The notes beneath the pieces are model-generated. The model was not told the origin of the DNA, ran no database searches, and saw only the letters and a program-made list of their open reading frames with translations. DNA of 64,000 nt from Daucus carota subsp. sativus. Its lineage: Eukaryota; Streptophyta; Magnoliopsida; Apiales; Apiaceae. The stretch spans positions 40,883,598 through 40,947,597 of the forward strand of contig NC_030385.2 of assembly GCF_001625215.2 (NCBI RefSeq). The letters are read 5' to 3'. The translations under genes and the position numbers were made by a program. Positions 44,671 through 57,044 of the stretch are shown here, one piece after another. Position 1 is the first letter of the stretch; each line of letters begins with the position of its first letter.

Positions 44671-47399
44671 ATGCCAGTTGTAAGAATGCGTAGAAGTACA
44701 AGAGGGTTTAAGGTTTTGCGGTCAGGAAAGCGGGTGTGGACTGATCAACTAGTTGAGGTTGGAAAGAAACAGCCCCGTAAAAGAGCCAGGGCTAAGGACA
44801 AAAAGGTCTCGGCTGAAAAGTCTGTAGAGGAGGCACCTGTATTAAAAGATAATGAGAAGGTGGATGACGGTTTTGATATGAGTCGAGAAAAAATTGAGAT
44901 GGATGTTGATGAAGATACTAGAAAAGATTCAGTCAAGGGAAGGGAGAAACCAAGGGGAGCTGTATATGTGAGGAAAGATAAAATGGGTACAGTTGAATCT
45001 CCAGTTAGCTCTACATTTGGATCCTTTGGTGTCCATAAAAGGAGGAGTCTTAGGTTGAGGAAGGGTAGAATATGTTCACCATTGGTCGCAGGGAATGCAG
45101 ATGGTGCTCTGCCTGGTGATTCGTCTATCGGACCTGATGTCTTTCCATGCTCTTCTGTAGAATCTGGTCAGCAGGCTATTAGTTCTCTTGTTGATAATTC
45201 CATCACAAGTGTTAGAAAACGAAAGCATTCACTTCCAGGGTTAATAGAGAATATTGATACTTCAACCTGCTGTACAAATATATTGGTTATTGAATCAGAT
45301 AGATGTTACAGGGTAGAAGGAGCTGCCTTTAACTTGGTAAAATCAGATGCAAACCAGTGGTTTGTTGCAATTGAGAAGGATGGCACAAGGAGATATGATG
45401 TTATCGTGCAGCAGGTTATGAGAACATGTAGCTTTAACAGAATTACTCATGCAGTTATATGGACATGTGATAATGGTTGGAGGCTAGAGTTTCCTAACCG
45501 GAGGGATTGGTTGATTTTCAAAGAGCTGTATAAGGAATGTGCTGAACACAATATTAAGGCTCCTAGAGGGAGTGGCATTCCTGTTCCTGGGGTGCATGAA
45601 GTACCAAGCTACAGTCAAAGTAGCCGTGGTTCCTTCAAAAGACCACACTCATACATCACATGGAAAGATGATGAATTGACTAGAGCATTGGCAAAGGAGA
45701 CTGCATACTACGACTTGGATTGTGAAGATGAACTGTGGCTAGACAAGTTCAATAATGAGTCTTTTCAAGATAAGCGAATTAATAAGCATGTGTCAGCTGC
45801 TGCTTTTGAGCAGATTATTAACTCTTTTGAGAAAGGTTTGTACTGCAGGCAAGAGGATTATTCTGATGTCAGAATTGCTGTTGATCTTTCATTGAATTTA
45901 GAAAGAAAGGAGGTTCTAGAAGCTGTACACAACTATTGGATGAGAAAACGGAAGCAAAAAAAGTCGGCCCTGTCCAGAGTTTTCCAGGTGAACTAAGCTT
46001 TTCCACAATATTAGGCATTCAATGGAAAAATAACTTTGTATAACATTATGCTGCATAGTGGTGATGATATATTGAAGTATGTATAGACATTTCAATTACA
46101 GTATTATTGTGCTTCATATCTTATGACTTACGTTATTTGCTCCATATATGCTTTGCAAACTCACACATGATTTCATATATCTGTAATCTGTTCCACTAAA
46201 AAGAGTCCAGTTGTTATGTACTATTTGAGATGTCAGTATTATGGTGCTATACTTTCAGGGTCATGTGAGATCCTTTAAGCTGCTATAGTTTCAGTCATGT
46301 GATCCAATAAGCTTCCATGATTGCGCGTATGTGTGGACCCAAATTGAGCTTTATTTTGTGCAAATTAGGCAAATGAGATGATCTGTGGGGGAGAGGGAGT
46401 CCTAAAATAGATAAAGCTAAGAAGATAAGAACTTTGATCAAGTTTTTTGAACCATTTTTTCTGGCATAGCAGTAAGAGAATATTTTGATTACGTAGTGGA
46501 GTACTATGGGATGTCTAGTTTATATTTTCTAAAGCTCAAGTAAACAGAGCAACTAAATTTCTTTTCTTTTGGTTATGTTTCTTCTTGACATGAAGTCGTC
46601 AATATCTACCGACTTTTCTTATTTGTTCCTAAAATAAGGTGATTGTCCAAAAGTGATAACTGATGGCAAAATAGCTTCATATGACAATATGTTGCATAGT
46701 GAATACTGAATAGTTCCATGCTTTCTAGTATCATGTCTATTATCTCTCTTTTCTTCCTTTTATCAGTGTTCTTAGATTTCTTTTTACAATTGTGTCTGTA
46801 TACCCTTAGCGATTTAAAAATTTGAGATAAGTCTTTTAGAGTTTAGGTTTGAAGTAGGGGGTGGAAAGTTTTGCATGATTATGGCTTCTCAGTATATATC
46901 TAACATACATAAATGATATTTCCTGACAGTGTTACCAACTGAGGGAAACTCATATTTCAGCGGCAGTTATTCTTGGCAAGAAAAGGTCATGTACTCGACA
47001 AGCTACCAGAAGTGGAAGAGGCCAGCAAAGAACTTTTTCATCAAGTATAGGTCTACCTTTACATCATCCATTATTTTGTTAATAAGAAAAATGCCTAAAT
47101 TTTATTTTCGAGCACATCTGTCATGTTTTAACTAGGAGATGTATTAGAGCTTTTGATTGTCCAATAACGGTAATTATAAGGTATTCTATGATTTGGAGGA
47201 ACGGAAATGTTTTGTGGTGTATGATACATAGATTATAGATGTATATTGCCATGATGCTTTTATCAGCCTTGCTCTTGCAGGATTTTGTTTGATGCCAGGA
47301 AAACTTCCATCGTGCCAGTCAAATGAAAGTATTTTTTTCATCGAAACCAATTTAAACAGAGCTTGTTACTCAGCCTCAATTATCATGCCTAACAGTTAA
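44671..47399 (+). CDS. Enhancer-of-polycomb-related chromatin protein (EPCR-like)
   Basis: Exon 1 is 44671-45987 (439 codons, start MPVVRMRRSTRG; the frame is open upstream only from TTG). Exon 2 starts at 46930 (CYQLRETHISAA, then VILGKKRS). It either runs to a TAA at 47080-47082 (489 residues) or splices at 47044 to 47281-47399 (516 residues); the strong TTGCAG acceptor favours the second. The N-terminal MRR(S/T)TR...RVLRSGKR-type start, basic linkers, the block from about residue 201 (ILVIESDRCYRV...WRLEFPNRRDW) and the EPL-type segment near 326 (SYITWKDDELTRAL) match plant enhancer-of-polycomb-like proteins, nuclear partners of NuA4/PEAT-type acetylation complexes. The usual Ala/Glu/Arg-rich C-terminal helix seen in relatives is not found. 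Single copy here. Confidence 0.83.
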
Positions 47400-48136
47400 G
47401 TTTCTTCTTTGGAGTTAAAACTGTAGCTCCTAATTCTGCAAAATATAATGGCCTATGAATGCATTTGATGCCATTAGCCCATTCACCAATTTTTTGACAG
47501 AATCATTTATGTGAATACACTTTGTTTATTATGCGGTGCTGCTTTGGTTATAAACTTGTCGAGATGTTGATAGTTGTTATTAGTCTCCAACTTCCAAGAG
47601 CACCGTTGCCACAAGTTCTTGTAATAAATTGAATTAATGTATCTCCTTTTCATACGTTTATAAAATAATTTAACTTATAAATAGTGCCAAATCAAAATAT
47701 TCTAATAAATAAATGAATTTTCGAAGCACATGTAAGTTACAATCCATCGCGACTAGAAATAAAAAACAACACGAAGGCAAAGATCATGGTTTAGATTATG
47801 ATTTTTTTTCCTAATAAATATACTTCACTCTTTAAAATTAAAATATTTTAGCATGTGTTCATGAGTATGTATTTTTTAGCTAGACAGAATAATAACTCTT
47901 TTCTAGTTAGACGGAAGATTTTGATCGACAGAATCGATAAAAATCGAATATTCGATCAAAAAGTAACGGTCAATATGTACGTTAGAAAATCAAGAACATT
48001 ACTTAAATCACACCTTGCATCTCAACGAGAATCTGATTAATATGTAGCCGCAATAAGCAACACAAAATTTGCGATACAAAAATATTTAAAATCGGGAAAC
48101 TGTCATTATTTTATGTAGGGATAAAAATAGACAGAA
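47400..48136. other. Intergenic DNA between EPCR and Nudix genes
   Basis: AT-rich, with no gene or defined repeat. It includes the EPCR 3' untranslated region and the Nudix promoter. Confidence 0.45.
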
Positions 48137-51100
48137 ATGGGTGTATGTATAATCACCTCCATTTTGCGCATATCTCCGTCTCTAAACTCCAGTTGTAGAA
48201 TATCAAAAAGCAAAGCGCCACTCCGCCGTTTCAACGCCAATCGAATCACGTGCAGCAGCTCATCAATGGATTCATCTCCTCCTGGTTACAGAAGAAACGT
48301 CGGTATTTGCCTCATCAATTCCGATAACAAGGTCCAATTTCACGTCCCTAACAACCAATTCCATCAATTAATACTCGATAAATTAATTATTCCGTTACTT
48401 TTAGTATAAATTAGCGCGACATAAATTAATATTTGTTTTAGTCGAAAGTTAGTGAAATTTTAGGGAGGTTTTATTGTGTATGTGTAGTATGCTCTATTTG
48501 TATCTATTCACTTTTTGTTTCTGATATGTTCTTGTGCTGGATTGTTGAGACTGTTAGGGAGACATTACGAGATTAGGAATGCATAAATTGGAGATTAGTA
48601 GGATTGGTTAGTCAAGTTGGGATAGAAGTGGCTGCCAATGTGACTTGTTATTGTCGATTTTGTAGGTTTTCTCAGCTTCACGGCTGGATATACCGGAAGC
48701 ATGGCAAATGCCGCAGGTAAAAACAGGCTATTCGGTTTAAATTTTGGCTAGTAATTAGTTAATTACTCTTGATTTTGTGATTATATATGGTGCTTTAGGA
48801 TTCTGCTGACATTGAATATGTATTTGAATTTTAATATGTGTTTCTTTAGTTAGTGGGTGGAACAGGCCAATTTAGTTTGATATATTCTGGATGTGTTACA
48901 TTTACAAGTACTTGGAAGGATGTGATGGACTGAAGGCCTAGTGCCTACTTAATATTCTTTGGATCACACCATAAGTTAGAACATTGGATCATACGTCTAA
49001 ACCCTAAAACGAGTTACTATTATATCCCGTGATTATAAGTGCAAGGGAGATCAGTCCACAGAACTGGGTCGATGCCCATCTCTGGAGTGACTTTTACTTC
49101 ATTCTAACTAAATCATTCAATAATATAATCATGATCTAGTAAGGGGTAATTGGTCTAGGCCCAATGATTGTTCATGACGTACTAACAGCGGATCTTCCTG
49201 TTGGAAAGTAAAAGTAGAGTGAGTCAATTTTCTGCCGGAAGAAAATGTAGCCCCTAAATTCACATAAAAATTAGGCTTAATCTCTTTTAGGTGGAAAAAA
49301 CCGCTAAAAGTATGCTACATCAATCGTTTGTCAAGGATTCAGACTCCTAATAAGGAGTTGCTCACCAATAAATATAACTTTCGATATTTTAAGATTGACA
49401 ACTACTAATTGTAGTATAATATTATGCATATTTTAGTTTATTAAAATATCATTGCCACCAAAAAAAGTGGTCGTCGACTATATAGTAGTTTACCCACCTC
49501 ACTAATTCGTTAGAAGTAACTTTTAATTTATTCCAACCAGGACTCTATCTTATTATAGGAGTAATATAATTAGCATAAGGAGGATCTCTGATTATTCAAG
49601 GTTATGGTTTGGAAATGTTTGGCCCCTAGAACATGATCAGCTCAATCCTTCACAACTACGGATTTTTTACAAATAATTTTTAAATACATAACCAAAATTA
49701 AATGAGTTCTATAAGTCACTACCTTATGATCCATCCACCCAAAATTATATGTCTTGATTTGACCTTTTGTGCTCAAATTGACCAATCTTTGACTGAATAT
49801 TGTATATTATAAAATTGAAAAAACTATAAAACTTATATTATTAGAAAAAAATATACCTAAATACTTTATTATGTATGTATCGGATTTTTTAAATTAGAAT
49901 TTTTTTTCCGGTCAAAATTTGATCAATTTGACTACAAATAGTCAAGTACGACAATTAATTTCGAATAGAGGGAGTAAATATTATGGTCTCAAAACTTGTT
50001 CATCTATCTCTGTTTGGTACTTTACTTCCTTTCAAAGAATCCAGTGCCACTACCTCAATTTTGACATGAGCTTGGAGGGATTTGAGAAACCGTTTATTTG
50101 GAAGGACTAAACTCACTTTTTTTTTTTTGCTTGTTTACTTCATAGTGTAGGGATATTCTCAAACTATATGAAAGATCACCACCCCAAACTATACATAATT
50201 ACATATGACTTCTACTGAACAAGGGTTCTTGCAAAATTATGAATGATAATATGTTATTCTGTTTACTCAATTCAAATTAAGTATCTACTTCCCTCCTTTT
50301 CCTGCTAGGATTGGAAACATTTAGTTTACATTCCCATTTGATTGAGTTCTTTGGTCTCTTTAACCTTAATTTGCCCCCAGAATTAGTGTTCCTCGTTCCA
50401 ATATAATATTCTAATATGGTCGACGTAGTTAAGGGCCACTTGGCGGCTTCTTGGAATGTGATATCCCTGATTTATTAGACACATTAATGTCAACACTGTT
50501 TCATCATTGTAAATGTAGCAAACTGGTCGTGGTCTGAATTACAAATTTCTTAAAGCTACGTATTTGAATTAATTGTATTTGTTTTATCTTTTTAAACAGT
50601 AATCTATGGGACCATAACTAAATAATGAATATTTTAAACAGTAATCTATGGGGCCATTACTAAATAATGAATATTTAAACTCACATTCGTACTAAAGTGA
50701 AATCTACTATCAAGGTTGTCAGGATGTCTAAACAATGGTTGCTTGCTGTAAAAAAATGGTTTGTGATTCAGGCCACTTTGTGAGTGCTGTAATTCTCTGA
50801 GTCAAGGCAATTTGTGAGCACTGAAATTTACTGAGGTGCTCTGGCAACCTTTTTTGCCATCAGCATTTGGTCTATCAACTTGATCTCGCAAAAAAAAAGA
50901 GAGAGTATAAAATGTCATTTACTTATCTAAAATCCTTTGTTATGCAACGCTATGTCAAAGTATTGTCCTCTTTGGAAAATGTGATTTGCTGTTCTGTTTT
51001 TTATGATTTCAATAAACAGGGTGGAATTGATGAAAGTGAAAATCCAAGAGATGCAGCTATCAGGGAACTTAGAGAAGAAACTGGAGTTACCTCAGCAGAA

Positions 51101-53959
51101 ATTATCGCAGAGGTTTAATAATAAATTATATCTTGTTACATCATTATTATAATTATCGTTTTCCTGCAATTAATTTCCTCATTATCCGGATCTGAAAGAT
51201 AATACAGCTTCTGGACAAAGTGGTAGAAGCAAAACAGAATTGCAAATATGTTGTGCTCTTAGTCTGTAATCACTTGTATGGTATAGAACATGATGAGAAT
51301 GCTACATAATATGAACTAATTCTTGAAGGTGTGAACAAAGACCTTCCTCCATTCTGCTCTTTAGATGTAAGTCATGGTTCATTCCTTTCAATTTCAAAAC
51401 GACTCGGCCTTCCTTACACCATTTACTATAAAATTCTCATTATTTTTTTTCATCCTTCTAATAAGTTTCATCTCACAGTCACTTCTCCCATCTCTTATTT
51501 CCTTAAAAGAATATTATTCCTTTCTTCCATCATTCTATCTCTTCCAAATGAACTATCTTTCAAGTGAATGCAACCTTATGGTTTGTTTCAAGGTGTTATA
51601 GTTGGTTATATGATTTGTTATTTTGATGGAAATTTTAATTACAGTGGTCTTATTGAATCAAGGATCACAACTTAATTGATTTCCAGACAGAGAAGATGTG
51701 AAAAAGAATTCAGAAAAACTAGACATGTTATTGGGTGTAATATTGCCATATTGGATATACAGTGAGAATTGCAAAAATTTAAGAATCTAGATATGCACTT
51801 TCTTAAAAATTTGCATTAAATTGACTAAGGATTCCAAGTGTTAGTGGTTAATATAGTCTAGGACTTAGTACCACTTTTCCCACTTGCTCAGTTATACATC
51901 CTTAATTTTGTTGTTTCCTGTTTAATATGCTAGTCTAAGTCTTTGTGCATGGATATAGAGTGGAAATATAAAGATCATATGTTCAAGTAAATGTTAAGCC
52001 CAGGAGAAACTTGAGGAAGGAAATTTTCGCTGCATATATGGGTTGATTTTGCATTTGGTAGAGTTAAAGTACCTTTTTCTTGCATCACATGACCTGCTGA
52101 ATAACCTGCCTCTGTTCAATCTCAAACTCATTGATAATTGGTGACCCAAAGTGGCCTCTGAATGAAATATGAAATAAACTTTTTGATATATGTTGGCCGG
52201 TTATTAAATAATTTATAAAATGACTCTTTAACTACTTTTAATTATTAATATTATTTTAATTTTATTTATAAAATATGATTTTTTATTATTGACCGCCTAG
52301 GCGGGATGTTGACCCATTTTTGTAAAAAGCGTGTAATTCACCGCCTAGGGCCGACTCGGGGCATTTCGGACCTTCGGTACTGCCTAGCGCCTAGGCACTG
52401 CCTAGACGGCTGCCTAGAACGATTTTTAGAACACTGATTAAATCACTGAGCACTTGGCTTGGATGTTCTTTTTCGTTATTAAAGGTCTTAACATGAATTT
52501 TTGGAACTGCTTTAAAATAATTTTACAAGTGCAGTTCAAAAACTACCACTTACGAAAGTTGCAAACGCATAATATGGTCTTATTTAGAGTTTTATCATGC
52601 AGGTACCACATTGGTTGACATATGATTTCCCTCCGGATGTCAGGGAAAAATTAAATCGCCAGTGGGGATCAGACTGGAAAGGTCAAGCACAGAAATGGTA
52701 TGGAATGTGTTACAGTATTAATAGGGCTAGCAGAATCTATTCAGTATAGTATCTAAAAAATGGAATAGATTTATTAGATCGAGGCACCAATTGGTAAAGC
52801 AGAGGCGAAAGCTAAAAATTCAAAACTGCGACAAATAGGTGCTATATAGTAACACCCTGCCCCACATCAAAGCATTGGGGACAAGGTAGTCTATAAACCA
52901 ATGTCCTAGAAGCAAGTGCTCTGACAAAAGAAGCATAAACCTTTATTTTATTTACTCTTTAGCTGATTTCACTAATTTATCAACCCATATCCATTAGAAT
53001 TATAGAATATTATGGATGCACATTGCCAAGCTCTCTCTGTGACTGAATAATGCTCTACCTGGAATCTAATTCCTCTATTTTGTATAGACCCTTCCGCCAT
53101 ACAAGAAATTCACCAGTTGTAAAATAGTATAAAATTGTTTGCACAAACATTCAATCGGTTTCTATCTTTTGAATTTACAACCAGTTTCTACTTTATCATT
53201 AAACTTGTGTCCGCTCTTTCTGTTGTGGGGGTGCCTCAGATGCGATAGGTGAAATCACGTGTCTATCTATAGTTGGCTGTTAATTTTATCCAAGAAATGA
53301 AGGCAAAGCTATGTAATTTTGATCCAAAATTCCTTCTGATGCAACATGCTTTGCCTTCCAATTTACTGCTTTAACAAGTTAGATGAAATATGATATAGTG
53401 ATTGATACTAGTCCTCCCCAAGTGAAATGACCCTATCCTAGATATTATTACTCGTTTTCATGTTTCTTCACCTGGACTAGAATTATGCCATTTTTGTGAG
53501 GAGCACATTATTTTTTGTCTGATATACGTGCATATGCATATCACATTTTGGACAAAGCTTTAGCCAGAAGACCATATCACATTATAATTTGAAAGAAATT
53601 TTTGGTAGTCCATGTTTATTTCATATCTTCACATTTGTCATTATCTTGATACAATTCTCTACTTGAAATTCTTCAGGTTCCTGTTTAGATTTACCGGAAA
53701 GGATGCTGAAATAAATCTCTTGGGCGATGGTACTGAGAAACCTGAGTTTGGAGAATGGTCATGGCTGTCACCAGAACAAGTACTTGACCGAGTGGGTTTC
53801 ACTTCCCCATAAAAGTTTGATAAGAAATTGGGTTTAAAAGTATTTGTTAATCGAATTTACCGTTTACTTTACATTTTTATGCAGGCAGTGGAGTTCAAGA
53901 AATCAGTTTACAAGGAAGTTTTGGAAGTTTTCTCCTCTCATCTCAACTCAAACTTATGA
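48137..53959 (+). CDS. Nudix hydrolase, NUDX26-like, plastid-targeted
   Basis: Six exons joined by GT/AG introns: 48137-48331, 48666-48716, 51020-51112, 52603-52697, 53677-53791 and 53885-53959, giving 207 residues. Residues 1-43 are Ser/Arg-rich and acid-poor, like a chloroplast transit peptide; YRRNVGICLIN opens the domain. The Nudix box GGIDESENPRDAAIRELREE plus TGV fills exon 3, with the Mg-binding REVREE-type helix complete. WQMPQGG before it and the PHWLTYDFP, GQ(A)QKW(F) and FGEWSW segments are typical of the plant diadenosine-tetraphosphate/ppGpp-cleaving NUDX26/27 group. Likely role: hydrolysis of Ap4A-type or ppGpp nucleotides in plastids. Introns 2 (2.3 kb) and 3 (1.5 kb) contain repeat debris. 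Confidence 0.93.
50595..50690. repeat. Tandem duplication in Nudix intron 2
   Basis: AAACAGTAATCTATGGG(A/G)CCAT and the following ACTAAATAATGAATATTT occur twice in a row with a period of about 43 bp. Confidence 0.8.
52285..52436. repeat. CCTAGG-rich repeat fragment in Nudix intron 3
   Basis: GACCGCCTAGGCGGGA, CACCGCCTAGGGCCGACTCG and CTGCCTAGCGCCTAGGCACT cluster, then CTAGAACGATTTTTAGAACACTG. It is GC-rich against an AT-rich intron and so probably a transposon remnant; class unknown. Confidence 0.5.
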
Positions 53960-54830
53960 AGAAGGTTTGAATCGCTCTAGCTACTTTTGTCCTCTGACTT
54001 AAGTTAATTTCCATGCCTGCCTTCACCGACTAGTGATAGCAATGAATGTTTGTGTTGTCTTTCACGAGTGAACCCTTGAGCTCAGTTCTACTTGTAATAG
54101 AGCTCGAAATTAATACAACCAATAAGCCATACCCTTGTCATGCCAGATTGTTGTGCATTTTGTGGAACACCACTTTATATTTTGTTTTTATTTTATAGTA
54201 AAAACATATATTGTTACTTAGCAAACAAAAATGTTGTTTATCGAATTCAGAATAGTCTCCTTCTACTATGACAAAATTTTGCTATGTTGATATCTAAAAA
54301 TTATTAAAAATATCTGTTCTGTATTACTAGCTCATAAGAAAAACTTTGTAGTCTACAATAGTTCCATTTCAGATTCTAATACCAATTGTCATTTTATATG
54401 TTGGACTTTGCAACACTAACTTTTAGGTAAATAAGAGCATAATTATATTAAATTAAATTACATATGTAATTAGTCATATGAGAAGAGAATATATATATTT
54501 AGGTGATATAAGATTTTCGGCTCTCTATTGTAGTATTACTTGAAGGCAACAGATTTAGCCCTAAAAGAATAAGTTATACACAGAACGTTAATGTATATAT
54601 GTGTATATTTAATGAAATAGATTTACATGTGAGAACTAAATAGATAGCTAGCAATTATGTGTGTAACATACAGTAACACATTCCCTCACCCACCAAATCC
54701 CAATTTTGGTAGTATATACTAGAGCAGGGATGTTGTCAAAATAAATTAACAAAATCATTCTCCACCATTGAACCTTTATTTATTATATAGATATAGATAC
54801 ATAAAAGAAGGTACATATATTATGAGGCTC
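53960..54830. other. Region between Nudix and CYP76 3' ends
   Basis: Two genes converge here. No further gene seen. 54760-54830 is the CYP76 3' flank, shared with the copy at 58730-58829 (ACATAAAAGAAGGTACATAT, GAGGCTCTCAGCCTCTT). Confidence 0.6.
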
Positions 54831-57044
54831 TCAGCCTCTTAAAAGAGTTGGACAATGTAAAGGAGCAGATGATTCTAATATCCTAAAATTAATTAGGCAG
54901 AACTGAGTTGGTACAGCACGAAGCGGATGAAGCTTTGCTAGAGTGATCCCGAACTTCTCCTCCATGTCCATTTCCTCTGGTGCAATCCCACCTTCAAGTT
55001 TCCAGTCAAAGCAATTTATGAGGGAGCCCAACATCACTGGCACCATCCTCATCGCCAATGGCAATCCCGGACATTTCCTTCGACCTGCACCAAATGGAAT
55101 TAGCTCATAAAAATGGCCGTTCATTTCAACTTCAGAGTCCAGGAACCTCTCCGGTTGGAATAACAAGGAATTTTTCCATATCAGGGGATCACGTCCTATA
55201 GTCCATGCACTGACTAGGACTTGCGAATTCTTGGGAATAGTGTAGCCACAGAGTTGAACTTCTTCTTGTACTTGGCGAGGTATTAAGAAAGGAACCAGTG
55301 GGTGTAATCTTCCGGTCTCTTTCACAATACATTGCAAGTAAGGCAACCTAGATATGTCCGCTTCTTTTACAATCTTTCCCTTCCCGACCACTTCGTTCAG
55401 CTCAGCTTTCGCCTTCACTAATATTGTATCTGGGTTTTTTAATATCTCAGCCATCGCCCATTCCACTGTTCCTGAAGTTGTATCTGTTCCTGCAGCAAAC
55501 AAGTCCTGCCAGTGGGTATCAAGTATTATTGATTCTGGAGTTGTGATAATCTTAGTTTGTTAGGTAATATTACCATACGAACATGATTTACATTCTAAGA
55601 TGCTACTAATATCTTTAAACTGTCGGACAGTAAAATTATCAAGAGGTGTCGCTGAGCTAATTGACCCAGCAACCATAAAATTATCATGAGGTGTCACTTT
55701 GACCCAACAATCTTGAGTTCAGAGTCCTAGCTAGCAATGCAGCGAAGTAGCGTTCCTCGTTCCAATCTAAAAAAGATAGCCTTTTGAACGAGGGACACAT
55801 TACCATTTTAGCATGATATAATCGATATCCATATTAAGGCTTCTCATAGTACTGTAACTTATTATTTTAGTGGAGTTGGTAACTTTAAAAGCTAGGACTA
55901 TTATATATAGTTAAAAGTAGTTATCCTCGAACAAATAACAATTGAGGATTTTTGTAATAACGAATAATAAGTTACTACGAATAGCAACGACGAAGAAACA
56001 ATTTTTTACTAGTATTGTAGCCTAGCGAATCCAGTTCCCCTGCAACAAGAAGTCAAGAGTTTGACACTTAGCAGAGGCGTGTACGAGCATCCAAATTTTA
56101 GTAATTAATTGTATCGAAAAGCCAGAAAAAGAAAAGAGTATGGAATATACCAGAAACAAGTGTGTCATTTGAGTTCTGTCGATCTCATTTGTTTGTAATA
56201 TTGTTAACAGTTCATCCATCATGTCTGTTGTACTATTCTCACTGGTGTTTCCCGATCTCTTCAACTCCAAGCGCTCATTTATCATACCATCAAACAATTT
56301 GAGTAGCTTCTCAGTATAACCAGTATTTCGCCGGTTTATACCTTGTGGATCAATTCTCTTAAGAATGGGGAAAAAATCTACTATATTAGGCCGACCCACC
56401 TCCTTCGTCACGTTCGACACCAAGTCCTTTAATTTTTTACCCTCCTCTGATTTCTGATACGGATCTATCATATCCTTTGAAAATATAGTGTTGGACAAAA
56501 GATTAAGCGAAGTTAGAAATGCAGCATGACCAATATCTACAGCCTCACTACTCTGGCCACACTTCTTACAGTATTCGATAAGCTCATGCACTTTCCTACT
56601 TCGTATATGCTTATTTGCATCGAGCTTGTTAGCTGTTAATATAGATGAAGTCGTAATTTTTCTTAAACTTCTCCAACGACTACCAACAGACAAAAATACT
56701 ATTGAGTATTTATAATGGTCGCAACCACGTGTCACGTCAGGAATAGGACGATTAGAGAAGGCGAGGTCTTGCTTTTGGAGGGCTTGTTGAGCTGCACTTG
56801 ATGAAGAAATGACTATGGTGGTTACACAGCCTAACTTCAGACGCATGATGGGACCGTAAACTTGAGCAAGGGTATTTAAGGACCTGTGAGGGTGCTTGCC
56901 TAGTTTGTGTATATTTCCGATGATGGGCAAAGGATAGGGTCCTGGTGGAAGTTTTTGAGGAGCTTTGCTTATAATTTTTCGAAAGAAGCCAAGAGTAAAG
57001 GCTAGCAGACTGCACATGGCTACACTGATCAACATTGTATCCAT
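54831..57044 (-). CDS. Cytochrome P450, CYP76 family, with frameshifted C-terminal tail
   Basis: Exon 1 57044-56151 (894 bp) and exon 2 55505-54831 give 522 residues. Visible motifs: membrane anchor after MDTMLIS, hinge KLPPGPYPLP, I-helix AGTDTTSG, ExxR as ETGR, FQPERF, heme loop FGAGRRKCPG. The exon borders equal those of the gene at 28960. Odd: after LRAVPT the reading differs from all paralogues (TLV(L/V)...stop); one T is missing in the ACTCTAGTT codons, so translation runs on for 20-odd unrelated residues (QFCLINFRI...). The change lies after all catalytic elements, so activity is possible. It lies in a minus-strand array with three further CYP76 copies. Substrate unknown; a monoterpenol oxidation role is only a family guess. 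Confidence 0.88.
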
